A stretch of 13,097 nt of DNA, from NCBI GenBank assembly GCA_051008735.1, contig JBPCXH010000182.1, positions 1 to 13,097 of the forward strand, given 5' to 3'. This document shows positions 1 through 8,200 of this stretch, one piece after another. The position numbers and the translations under genes are program-made. How positions within the stretch are numbered: position 1 is the stretch's first letter; every line of letters begins with the position of its first letter. The notes below the pieces were generated by a model. The model saw only the letters and a list, made by a program, of their open reading frames with translations, did no database searches and had not been told where the DNA came from. Source of the stretch: J054 sp051008735. Lineage in GTDB: Bacteria; Pseudomonadota; Gammaproteobacteria; Steroidobacterales; GCA-2729495.

Positions 1-795
1 CAGGGGATACTCCCTGAGGACCTTGCCGTGCTCATCAAGCATTTCCATGCTGTCACCGCGAGTAATAAGCAATCTGCCATCGGGCAGATACTTGACGGCA
101 ATAACCCAGATCCTGTCGAACACGTCATCGCCGGGGTAGGTCACCAGGTCAGGCATCTGTTTGTCATTCACCACGTCATAGCGCATCAGGCGCTTTCCAG
201 TTTCCGTCGCGTAGGTGATGAACTTGCCGCTGGGGTGAAGACTAGAGTGGGTCACGCCCTTGAACTGGGTCATATCCGGCGCGCACTCCGTGTGAAAAAT
301 TTTGACCAGGTTCCAGTCTTTATCGTATTTGTACACATATCCGAGGCCCAGCACGCCTTCTCCCGGAATAACCGGAAACTTGGTGGTGGTGCGTTTTGCA
401 ATCTCATTATCCGGGCGTTTCTTTGCCTTCATGTGCTCACCCAGAAACACATTTCCGTCTTTGTCAAAACTCGCACTGCGGTAACAACGAGGCAGGAACT
501 TGTCACTCAGCGGCAACTGTCGACCGGTTTTAGGATCGACATGCAGCACGATGAAATCATTGAAGGCCCACAGGACGCCATTCGGATCAACTTCAAGACC
601 GCCGACAAAGTGCGCGCCGCCGTGCGTCCATAGCTCGCCCTTGAAATTCATATCCCTGTCGTATTGCCATATACGGCCCTCGCCCGCATGGTCATCATCG
701 GGCACGTTCAACAGGGTGCAGCCAATAAAGATATCGCCCGGCGCAAAGGGCTGCATGGTCTGTTCGCGTTTATCAGCTCGCTGCGCTGTGGTCAT
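1..795 (-). CDS. Beta-propeller-like (NHL/SMP-30-type) protein, 3' end off the left edge
   Basis: An open frame without stops runs to the left edge of the window, giving 265 residues of an incomplete protein. It shows repeated blade-like units: short strands followed by turns such as VDPNG, FDKDG, LHPSG and LPDG, with W/Y-rich strands between them (GRIWQYDRD, YVYKYDKDW, RLMRYDVV). This spacing is typical of NHL or SMP-30/gluconolactonase-like beta-propellers. No signal peptide is visible, so it is probably cytoplasmic. I chose the ATG at 795 because an AGGG (805-808) lies nine bases upstream. An in-frame ATG at 804 would leave no room for a ribosome binding site. The gene follows the chelatase-like gene by 20 bases and is probably the last visible member of the ABC/TetR operon. 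Substrate and function are unknown: such propellers can be lactonases, other hydrolases or scaffolds, and I cannot place catalytic residues. Confidence 0.72.
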   Translation of the reverse strand, partial: MTTAQRADKREQTMQPFAPGDIFIGCTLLNVPDDDHAGEGRIWQYDRDMNFKGELWTHGGAHFVGGLEVDPNGVLWAFNDFIVLHVDPKTGRQLPLSDKFLPRCYRSASFDKDGNVFLGEHMKAKKRPDNEIAKRTTTKFPVIPGEGVLGLGYVYKYDKDWNLVKIFHTECAPDMTQFKGVTHSSLHPSGKFITYATETGKRLMRYDVVNDKQMPDLVTYPGDDVFDRIWVIAVKYLPDGRLLITRGDSMEMLDEHGKVLREYPL

Positions 796-804
796 GACAC
801 TCAT

Positions 805-808
805 CCCT
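805..808 (-). promoter_or_regulatory. Ribosome binding site of the propeller gene
   Basis: AGGG on the minus strand lies nine bases before the ATG at 795 and directly abuts the alternative ATG at 804. The spacing favours 795 as the start. Confidence 0.45.
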
Positions 809-815
809 GTTTTTC

Positions 816-1922
816 TTAGTTAACCAGAGCGACCTGCTCTTCGCTGATGGCGGCCTGTATTACCGACTCTATCCAGGCAATGTATTTGGGGCTTTCTGAC
901 ATACCCTTGTCCGCGAATACGTAGTCCAGACCTTTCAGATCTGTCCGAATGTGGGTCTGAACACCGTGGCTGGCTGCCGCAATGGCCACAACAATCGGCT
1001 GTTGACCCTTGTCGTTAGCCTTTTTTACCCAAGCACGCAGCTTGCGCACGTTCGATTCACGCACCGGCGGAATGGCGTCGTCCTGCAGGTTGATAATCTT
1101 CACTGAAGCGAACTCATCCTTCGCCTTGATCCAGTCAACGTGAGCACTCAGGATCTCCAGATCGGGAAGATTGTCCTCCTTATCCTCCGGACCATGACCC
1201 ACAATGATCACTACCTCGTTCGCGCTGTCGCGGCTGACCTCTTTTACATTGTCATAAAGAATCTCGCTGATCAGTTCGTGATCGGCAAAGTGGCTGGTCA
1301 TGACAAATTTCGCATCGGACTGAATTTTGGGGACCTCGAGGTAAGTCGCCTCCTCACCATCAATATCAAAAACGTACTTCCATTGACGGGTCAGGGTGTT
1401 GTACGGCGTGGTTGTCCCATTGGGCACCAGCACGATGGTTTTGGCGCCGCGTGCCTGCAAATCATCCACCGCTGACTGCAAGTAGGCGGACTGCATCATC
1501 GCCATACCGAAACCGACAGCCGTCGGCCACTGCGAAGACACCGGGTCCAGGGCCTCCACCATCATACGGTCGCTGTTCTCGCCAACACCGTGCGAGAGGA
1601 TCAGTACGCCGATTTCACCCTGCTGCGCCTGGTCACTGGCGTACCACTCGTAGTTCGGCCCCATGGTCGACATATTCAGATTGATTTCCATGTCGGTCAT
1701 GCCGCGGTAAAGCGCAATCTTTTTGCGCAGCGCAGTCAGGGTCGGCTCGTCCATCTCGTGCTTTACCTGGTAACTGGCCAGTCGCTTGCCGTCTGCATCC
1801 ATGTCCGGCACAGCGCTGTGGTGATGATGATGCTGATGACCATCCTGGGCAGGTGAAACCCCCGTGACCAGAAACACAACCGTAAAAAAGACAACAGCTT
1901 TCAAGCGCTCGTTTATAAACAT
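816..1922 (-). CDS. Exported His-rich protein with two CbiX-like chelatase-fold halves
   Basis: A 368-residue protein. The first 25 residues form a signal peptide: basic start MFINERLK, hydrophobic AVVFFTVVFLVTG, cleavage probably after VSPA. The mature N-terminus carries a His cluster, HQHHHHH (about 29-35), a likely metal-binding tail. Two similar halves follow. Half one (about 103-225) has LILSHG (His111), a helix with DDLQARGAK, a VLVPNG strand, and a later SHFADH loop (His211, His215). Half two (about 236-360) has IIVGHG (His243), a strand VAIAAASHG (His319) and THIRTDL (His324). An HG after strand one plus a second His in a late loop is the pattern of class II chelatases (CbiX/CbiK/SirB), which insert Co, Ni or Fe into sirohydrochlorin. 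Known CbiX proteins are mostly cytoplasmic, so export is unusual. A reading frame extends upstream to a TTG at 1967 overlapping the TetR stop, but the ATG at 1922 has a good GAGG seven bases before it and starts a proper signal peptide. Metal chelation is inferred, and the substrate is unknown. Confidence 0.78.
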   Translation of the reverse strand: MFINERLKAVVFFTVVFLVTGVSPAQDGHQHHHHHSAVPDMDADGKRLASYQVKHEMDEPTLTALRKKIALYRGMTDMEINLNMSTMGPNYEWYASDQAQQGEIGVLILSHGVGENSDRMMVEALDPVSSQWPTAVGFGMAMMQSAYLQSAVDDLQARGAKTIVLVPNGTTTPYNTLTRQWKYVFDIDGEEATYLEVPKIQSDAKFVMTSHFADHELISEILYDNVKEVSRDSANEVVIIVGHGPEDKEDNLPDLEILSAHVDWIKAKDEFASVKIINLQDDAIPPVRESNVRKLRAWVKKANDKGQQPIVVAIAAASHGVQTHIRTDLKGLDYVFADKGMSESPKYIAWIESVIQAAISEEQVALVN

Positions 1923-1929
1923 ATCTAAA

Positions 1930-1933
1930 CCTC
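1930..1933 (-). promoter_or_regulatory. Ribosome binding site deciding the chelatase-like start
   Basis: GAGG on the minus strand, seven bases before the ATG at 1922. It supports that start over the in-frame TTG at 1967, which would add 15 residues in front of the signal peptide. Confidence 0.55.
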
Positions 1934-1963
1934 GTTCAGCCGCATCAGGCAGCTTCAGAAAAA

Positions 1964-2551
1964 TCAATGCTGCAGCAGTCCGCCGACAGCCTTCTGCAAC
2001 TCGCCACTGATGGCATCACGATTACCACCATCAATCATGGCAGCGGCCGCCGTGCGCAACAGACTGTTGATCAGGCTGCTAATCAAAGCCACATCACGGC
2101 CGCTGTCCTTCAGAACCTGGCTGACGGCACGCTGCAAAGTGACCGCACTGGGTTCGTGCAGACTCCGAATCTCGTCGACAAACTCAGGTGAATGAAATTG
2201 CAAACTCTCAAACATTTTCATCGCGCCTTCACAGGCAGTCGCTGCGATATCCAACTGCACGTCCAACCAGACGTTGATGCGCTCGCGAGCATCAGGCACC
2301 GACTCTTCCAGGCCTTTCACCCGCTCCAAAGCCGGCACCATTTCGCGCCGCAGACAGGCAAGCAGGATGTGGTCTTTACTCGGGTAGTAGCGATACAGGG
2401 AATTTCTGGCCAGGCCCACGGATTCAGCGATGTCACGCAATTCCGTGCCGGCATAACCACGCGCGGTGAAAAGCTCCATGGCCGAGTCAAGAATACGTTG
2501 CGTCTGGGACTCAACGTGAGCCTCGATGCTTTCTGCCTCAATGCGTGGCAT
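1964..2551 (-). CDS. TetR/AcrR-family transcriptional regulator
   Basis: A 195-residue protein, a normal length for the family. The N-terminal DNA-binding domain is clear: RILDSAMELFTARGY (helix 1, about 19-33), then a helix-turn-helix at about 37-56 with ELRDIAESVGL and the recognition helix ARNSLYRYYPSKD. The C-terminal part (about 75-195) is helical and variable, as expected of the ligand-binding and dimer domain, so the inducer cannot be read from it. The start at 2551 is preceded by a GAGGGCGG stretch and lies inside the end of the ATPase gene (14-base overlap), so the two are translationally coupled. As the third gene of the cluster it probably represses its own operon, most likely through the inverted repeat at 4411-4442, and is released when a transported compound binds. 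Confidence 0.92.
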   Translation of the reverse strand: MPRIEAESIEAHVESQTQRILDSAMELFTARGYAGTELRDIAESVGLARNSLYRYYPSKDHILLACLRREMVPALERVKGLEESVPDARERINVWLDVQLDIAATACEGAMKMFESLQFHSPEFVDEIRSLHEPSAVTLQRAVSQVLKDSGRDVALISSLINSLLRTAAAAMIDGGNRDAISGELQKAVGGLLQH

Positions 2552-3254
2552 CAGCCGCCCTCGCCAGGCTTGCGGCAGGTGACATTTCCGTCAGCCGACC
2601 ATCGCAGATTTCCACCATCCGGTCCGCCACATCGAGTACACCGCGATCATGGGTCACCATCAGTGTCGCGACCTGGTGCTCGTGGCAGGCTTTCTGCAGC
2701 AGCTCCGCGATCTGACGGCCACGCTGGGAATCCAGCATGGAAGTAGGTTCATCCACGAGCAGCAACGCGGGCTGGGTCATGAACGCCCGGGCGATGCCGA
2801 TACGCTGACGCTCTCCGCCGGATAGCTGATTACCCCGGCGATTTTTTTTGTCCGCCATGCCCACTTCCGCCAACAGGCCGAGGGCCTTTTGACGATCTGC
2901 GGCGCCCGGACGCCGGCCTTTCATATGAACCAGCAACAGCAACTGGTCCAGGGCTGACAAAGACGGCACAAGATTCGACTGCTGGAATACAAAGCCGATG
3001 TGGTCACGTCGCAGACGGGTCAGAGCGCTGGCAGACAGGCCGCTGATGTCACGTTCCGCAATCAGCACCTGGCCGCTGGTGGGCTTACGCAGGCCACCGC
3101 ACACGGCCAGCAGGCTGGACTTACCGGCACCGCTCGGGCCAAGCACCACCATCAGTTCACCGGCTTTCACCTGCACGGACACGTCGTCCAGGGCTTTGAT
3201 TCGCTGCTCACCATCGCCAAGTAGCAGCGAGACGTTTTTGGCTTGCAGGGTCAT
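2538..3254 (-). CDS. ABC transporter ATP-binding protein, MacB/LolD-type
   Basis: A complete 238-residue ATPase subunit with every expected motif: Walker A GPSGAGKS (39-46), Q-loop Gln91 in FVFQQSNLVPSLS, signature LSGGERQR (144-151), Walker B LLLVDE (164-169) with catalytic Glu169, and H-loop His202 in MVTHD. The short early region and the FVFQQ..LVP..S pattern place it in the LolD/MacB/FtsE group, which powers FtsX-type permeases that work mechanically on periplasmic or lipid substrates rather than by classic import. Its start overlaps the permease stop as ATGA, and its end overlaps the TetR start, so subunit production is coupled. It acts at the cytoplasmic face of the inner membrane. The substrate cannot be read from the ATPase. 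Confidence 0.93.
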   Translation of the reverse strand: MTLQAKNVSLLLGDGEQRIKALDDVSVQVKAGELMVVLGPSGAGKSSLLAVCGGLRKPTSGQVLIAERDISGLSASALTRLRRDHIGFVFQQSNLVPSLSALDQLLLLVHMKGRRPGAADRQKALGLLAEVGMADKKNRRGNQLSGGERQRIGIARAFMTQPALLLVDEPTSMLDSQRGRQIAELLQKACHEHQVATLMVTHDRGVLDVADRMVEICDGRLTEMSPAASLARAADATH

Positions 3255-4387
3255 TGTTCCTGCCCCAGTGCGATGATGGGATCCACCGAGGTAATACGTC
3301 GTATAGACAGGGCGCCACCGATCAGCCCGGCGACGATCAGCATCACCACGCCAGTGGTCACCGTGTCCTGTTCAAACATGAAGGGAAAGGCTGTGCCCTT
3401 GATCAGAAATTCGCCGATAGCCACCGCGGTGCCGAGCCCGACGAGGGTGCCAATAATCATCAACACCAGGCTTTGCCCCAGTGCATCTTTCAACAGATAC
3501 AGGTTGGAAGCGCCGAGTGCTTTGACAAGGCCTATTTCTTTGGTGCGTTGAATAGTCCAGATAGAAAAGAAGGCGCCGATCACCACAGCCGAAATAATGA
3601 TCAAAAATGCCTGGATCATCTGAACGGACAGCACTTCTTCCGTGTATCCGGTAGAGGCGGCATAAAAGCTCTGGCGATCGAGGGTCGTGGTGCTGTATTC
3701 ATCATCGGCCGTGACGATATCTGCACCGGATTCCAGCTGCAGGGCAATCACGCTGACGAAATCATAGAGCACGTCGGGCAACTTCTCACCGGGCGGCGCA
3801 CCGCCCGGCGGACCGTAGGTCGCTTCCTGCCATATGGGCAAAGGCGCATAAACGATCGGCAGATGGCCGATGTTGCGTTCCTCGGCCACGCCTACCACAG
3901 TAAATTCGGTGAGTACGCGATCCAGAGTGATGGTGTCACCGATGGCGATACCATCGTTAATCACCATCATTTCCGAAATGATAACGCCGTTGTCCACCGT
4001 GCCCAGCTGGGAACCCTCGATAACCACGGGCTCGATAAAAGACCCGGGTCGCAAACCCCACAGCGCAATTTCCAGTGGCTCGTTGCGCTGAGTGCGTGCA
4101 TTGAAAATCGTATGGCCCATCGGTTGGGCATCGACGACACCCGGCGCGCTCGACCAGCCCTCCCAGCTCTCGCGCTCGATCATGGTATTGCGATAGGTGG
4201 GGCTGTCGCTGTATTCGAAGGCAATATGCGTTGCCTCCAGTTCCATCAACCCGGAAATGTTGTTCTTGATCAGGCCGGCTGAGGTACCGCTAAGGAGGGT
4301 CACCAGGCAGGCCACCAGGGCGACGACCAGCCCCATCAAAAGAAACCGGCCCTTGGCGTAAGCCAGGTCACGAAGGGCAATAAACAT
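3251..4387 (-). CDS. FtsX/MacB-type ABC transporter permease
   Basis: A 378-residue inner-membrane protein with the four-helix layout of the MacB/FtsX/DevC class. TM1 is at about 15-35. A large periplasmic domain follows (about 36-250), with a MacB-like core region GVIISEMMVINDGIAIGDTITL. Three C-terminal helices lie at about 257-279, 303-327 and 343-362. The coupling segment IQRTKEIGLVKALGAS (279-294) between TM2 and TM3 is the hallmark of the FtsX domain and docks on the ATPase. This class extrudes macrolides, heme-related compounds, glycolipids or lipoproteins, or transmits mechanical signals. The protein is shorter than MacB, which carries a fused ATPase, so it resembles the split DevC/DevA arrangement. 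It is the first gene of the operon, behind the promoter and inverted repeat at 4411-4449. An adaptor like DevB or MacA is not encoded beside it in the window. Confidence 0.88.
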   Translation of the reverse strand: MFIALRDLAYAKGRFLLMGLVVALVACLVTLLSGTSAGLIKNNISGLMELEATHIAFEYSDSPTYRNTMIERESWEGWSSAPGVVDAQPMGHTIFNARTQRNEPLEIALWGLRPGSFIEPVVIEGSQLGTVDNGVIISEMMVINDGIAIGDTITLDRVLTEFTVVGVAEERNIGHLPIVYAPLPIWQEATYGPPGGAPPGEKLPDVLYDFVSVIALQLESGADIVTADDEYSTTTLDRQSFYAASTGYTEEVLSVQMIQAFLIIISAVVIGAFFSIWTIQRTKEIGLVKALGASNLYLLKDALGQSLVLMIIGTLVGLGTAVAIGEFLIKGTAFPFMFEQDTVTTGVVMLIVAGLIGGALSIRRITSVDPIIALGQEQ

Positions 4388-4410
4388 AGGCGGGCCTTAT
4401 ATATCGACAG

Positions 4411-4442
4411 CGTGTCGCTATAATGCCGTTTTTGGCGACACG
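4411..4442. promoter_or_regulatory. Inverted repeat, candidate TetR operator
   Basis: Two perfect 8-base arms, CGTGTCGC (4411-4418) and GCGACACG (4435-4442), flank a 16-base centre. The repeat lies 24 bases before the permease start and covers the spacer and -10 of the proposed promoter, a position where a bound dimer would block transcription. The operon's own TetR protein is the obvious candidate to bind. The assignment is inferred from position and symmetry. Confidence 0.5.
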
Positions 4443-4449
4443 GCGTCAA
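4420..4449 (-). promoter_or_regulatory. Candidate promoter of the ABC/TetR operon
   Basis: On the minus strand a -35-like TTGACG (4444-4449) is followed after 18 bases by CATTAT (4420-4425), a four-of-six match to the -10 consensus. It lies 33 to 62 bases before the permease ATG. The plus strand here also reads TATAAT (4419-4424), but no plus-strand gene follows. Consensus match only. Confidence 0.4.
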
Positions 4450-4481
4450 TATCCTTAGAAAACCTGGTCAGGACAAGGCTT

Positions 4482-5210
4482 TCAGCTCTTCAGGGCAATA
4501 ATACCGGCGTGCTGATTGCCGTCCGGATCGCCGCCACGTCCGGTAAAGGCTGCCTCTTCCACCGTAAAACCCGCCGCCTCACACTCGCGCCGCAGCACAT
4601 CCGGATCCAGAGGATTCAGGTAAGGCAACATGCCGTCGGGCACCTCCTCTTTGCTGAGCAGAGGCGCCACATTGTCGATAAAGCCCGGCCACTCTTCGCC
4701 GGCCGCCTTGCGCTGCTCATAGGCCTGCGCGGTGCTGAACCAGAAACCGGTGTACGGCGTATCGGCGACCAGAAACAAACGCCCGCCCGGTCGCAGCCAG
4801 CCGTGCATCTTGCTGATGGCCAGGCGCACTTCATCGCCGGTCAGAAAATGAACAACGCGTGAACACAGAATGGCGCCAAAACTCTCGGCAGGAAAATCCG
4901 CTTGCGGCAACTCACCCACTGCCGTGCGCAGGCGGTCCTGAAACTCGACAGGCATTTCACGTGCCAGGATTTCCACATGGCCGGCTTCCATGTCGCAAGC
5001 CATTACGGATCCACCGCGCTCAAGCACTTCGCGCGTGGCCACGCCGTAAGCGCAGCCCATGTCGAGGACTTCATGGCCGCAGACACTCGCGTAATCAATA
5101 AACGCCATGGAGAAACGCTCCATAGTTTCGGACATGAAACCCCGCTGATTCAGCGTCGGCACCATACCCTCCATCCAGGGCACAGGTTTTTGCAGGGAGT
5201 CTTCGCTCAT
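4482..5210 (-). CDS. Class I SAM-dependent methyltransferase
   Basis: A 242-residue soluble protein with a Rossmann-fold methyltransferase core. Motif I is VLDMGCAYG (48-56), the SAM-binding glycine loop. An acidic residue ends strand 2 in MACDME (Asp73). The strand-4 region is FGAILCSRVVHFLTGDE (about 111-127). The strand-5 entry is LRPGGRLFLVAD (139-150), the usual pattern of Methyltransf_11/25 proteins. The N-terminal helix region (1-45) and C-terminal part would carry the substrate pocket, and I do not recognise a specific subgroup. The start at 5210 has an AGGGG about five bases upstream. The gene lies 55 bases downstream of the RND pump on the same strand and before the ABC operon promoter, so it may be the last gene of the RND operon. 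Small-molecule methylation is likely, but the substrate is unknown. Confidence 0.85.
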   Translation of the reverse strand: MSEDSLQKPVPWMEGMVPTLNQRGFMSETMERFSMAFIDYASVCGHEVLDMGCAYGVATREVLERGGSVMACDMEAGHVEILAREMPVEFQDRLRTAVGELPQADFPAESFGAILCSRVVHFLTGDEVRLAISKMHGWLRPGGRLFLVADTPYTGFWFSTAQAYEQRKAAGEEWPGFIDNVAPLLSKEEVPDGMLPYLNPLDPDVLRRECEAAGFTVEEAAFTGRGGDPDGNQHAGIIALKS

Positions 5211-5265
5211 AGCTGGCCCCTATTCAAGGGAACCAGCATAGCATCGGGCAGAACCCCGACTTTGA

Positions 5266-8200
5266 TCAGAGGATCGGCGATGGTTCCTCGGGTTTCTCAG
5301 GCCGGATAAACAGACCGATCAGTCGATCCAGGCGACCGCGCTTGGATTCCAGACTGGCCAGAATGGCCGGCAGCAAAAACAGCACAATGAAAGTGCCAAA
5401 CATCAGGCCGAAAGCCAGGGACACGACCAGTGGCCTCAGGAACTGGGCCTGCAAATCGGTTTCCAGCAGCACCGGCAGAACGCCGCACACCGTGGTCACG
5501 GAGGTCAATATGACGGCGCGACTGCGACGCACGGCCGCCTCGGCCGCCGCTTTCTGAACCGACAATCCCTGAGCTGTCAGCTCACGAAAAACACTCACCA
5601 GGATGATCGAATCATTAATAACAATACCGATCAGCCCGAACAGACCGAAGACAGACATCAGGGTGATATCGACATTCAGAATCCAGTGACCAAACAGGGC
5701 ACCAACCAGTCCGAAAGGAATCACGGACAACACGGCCAGCGGCCAGAGGTAGGACTCAAAGACCCAGGCCAGAATGATGTAAATCAGTAACAGGGCCAGA
5801 GGCAGCGCGGTACCGACGTCACCCAGAGTTTCACCCTGGCTTTCTGCGTCGCCACCGAAACTGTAGGAACTGATGCCGGCACGACCATCGATTGCCGGAA
5901 AAACTTCCGCCGCGAGGATGGCTCGCACCGCATTGTTATTATTCAGATCTTCATCAACGTCGCCGGTAATTTGCACCGCCAGTTCACCGCCGCTGCGCTT
6001 CAGTGACTCAAAACCCCGCCGATAACTCAGTCTGGCCACGTCACTCAGGGGGACGGTGTCGCCATTAGCGAGAACCACAGGCAGGGTTTCCAGGGCACTG
6101 ATTGCGTTTCGCTCCTGATCAGTCAGCAGGACACGCACTTCTATCTCTTCACCCTGGTCCTGAAAAATCTGCACCAGGTCGCCTTCAAAAGCCGCCCGCA
6201 ACTGCTCCCCGAGGGCCTCACCCGTGAGCCCAATAGCCTGGCCATTAGCCGACAGCTCGAAGATGAGTTGCTCCTTACCCCAGGCCATGTCGTCACGCAC
6301 ACCGCTTACACCGGTAATTCCCCGCAACGCCTGAATAACGTCCCCGGCCGCCGCCTTAAGTGCTTCGGGATCTGTGCCGCTTATTTCCAGCTCAATATCA
6401 TTCGCATGGGGTCCGCCGGACGTATTGAGAATGAAAAAGCTCTCCAGCCCACCCGGCGGGGGCACGGCCCGCTGCCAGCGTCTTACAATCTCCGCATTGC
6501 GCAGGCTGCGATTGTTATCCGGGGTCAGCTGCACAATCATGGTTGCCACGTTCGAGGCCCGGGTTCCTCGTGGATCAACCCCCAGCTTGGTGAGTTCCAG
6601 TTCAACAATTTTTTCACCCGACTCGGCTTCGATCTGCCGAAGGGCGGCCCGCGCATCATTGACGAAGGCTTCCACCCGGTCTGCCGGTGTCCCGGCAGTG
6701 AAGCGAACAATCGCCTGCACTTTGGTGTTGTCTGGCTGAGGAAACAGAGTGAAATCGATACGCCCGCCAATCAGCAAACCAAAGACCATGATCAATGAGC
6801 CAATGGCCAAGGCGATGGTGGTAGAGCGGGCCTCAACCGCCCGCGTCACGCCGCGACGGAAAATGCCACAACGAAAATTTTCATAGGCCGTATCAATCTT
6901 CAACCGCCAGCGCGTCGGCGCATGCCGGGAAGAACTCTCCAGGGAATGTCGCAGATGACCCGGCAGCACCAGAAAGCACTCCGCCAGGGAGGCTATGACC
7001 ACGCAGATCATGATCAGCGGAATGGCGAACAAAATGGTGCCGCCGATGCCACCCAGGGTCATCAGGGGAACGAATGCCGCAACCGTTGTCAGAGACGCCG
7101 CCATCACCGGCCCAAACATCCGATAGGCCGCCTGTTCGGCCGCGTCGAGGGGCTTGGCACCTGCCTGATAACGCGTGACCGCTTCCTCACCGACCACAAT
7201 GGCGTCATCGACGACGATACCCAGAGCCATGACCATGGCAAACAGGCTGATCATGTTGAGACTGCCACCAAAAAGGTACAGCGCCATGAGGCCGGCCATC
7301 ACGGACACTGGAATTCCTATCGCTACCCAGAACGCTACCCGGCCATTAAGAAAGATGAACAGCGCAATAACCACGAGCACCAGGCCACCGACGGAGTTCT
7401 CTACCATCAGGTTGATACGATCCTGGACCAGTCGCCATTCCTCGTCATAGACCATCAATTCAACATTGGCGGGCAGACCCGGTCGCTTGCGGTCAATCCA
7501 GTCAGACAGAACACCGGCAACATCAATGGCGTCCTGGCTCTCGGCTCTTAGCACCGTAATTTCAACCGCCGGAGAACCATTAACCAGCAGGGTGGATTGG
7601 TCGACCCGGGAGCGCCTCTCGACCTCAGCGACATCCCTGAGTGCAAGCAGGCGTCCGTCCGCGTCCGCGGCGATGGGAAGATCTTCAAAGTCAGCCACAC
7701 TGCGCGCCTGATCAAGGCTGCGCAGTTGTCGAGCGGATTCGGCACGGCCCACAGAACCGGCCGGTACATCACTACTGGTCTCGCGGACCCGCTGACCGAT
7801 TTCTTTCAGAGACAAACGCAACTCATTGAGCCGTTCACCGGACAGCTTGATGGCGATTTCCTGTTCGGGCAGACCCTCCAGCTCGATCTTTGCCAGACCC
7901 AGGCCCCGCAGCTCGCGCTCGAAGCCACGAACCAGTGGCCGCAGTATTGAGAGCTCCGGGCCCGTGATGACCAGCTTGGCCACTTGCTCGTTGCGCGGAA
8001 TCAGCGAAACCGTCGGCTTCTCGGCCAGGGAAGGTAAATTGCGGACCTGGCTAACGCGCTCTTTGACCTGGTCGAGCACCGCACCCATGTCAGTGTTTTC
8101 GCCGTACTCCAGGGTGACAATGCCCAGCCCCTCTCGAGACGTGGAACGGATTCCCTCGAGCAAGTCCAGACCTCTTAACTGATCTTCCAGGGGCTGGGTG

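Noticed and set aside
28..633. Plus-strand open frame of 201 codons near the left edge
   Set aside because: The minus strand carries a continuous propeller-like frame over the same bases with repeated blade motifs, which explains the sequence better.
1815..1840. His cluster suspected to be a cloning tag
   Set aside because: It sits directly after a natural signal peptide, is interrupted by Gln, uses mixed CAT and CAC codons, and there is no vector sequence around it.
1923..1967. Upstream extension of the chelatase-like gene to a TTG at 1967
   Set aside because: It would put 15 residues before the signal peptide, and the ATG at 1922 has a well-placed GAGG.
3254..4282. Long plus-strand open frame (342 codons) opposite the permease gene
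   Set aside because: It is antisense to a well-supported FtsX-type permease. Its translation is rich in His and Gln with no domain pattern, as expected for a shadow frame.
4411..4442. The inverted repeat read as a terminator for the methyltransferase
   Set aside because: The loop is 16 bases and no run of T follows on the minus strand, while the repeat overlaps a promoter-like element. An operator fits better.
4463..4472. Small palindrome CCTGGTCAGG after the methyltransferase stop, as a terminator
   Set aside because: The stem is only four base pairs with a two-base loop and a short T stretch, too weak to call.
6922..7551. Plus-strand open frame of 209 codons inside the RND pump gene
   Set aside because: It lies opposite the TM4-6 region of a full-length RND protein, and its translation has no recognisable motif.
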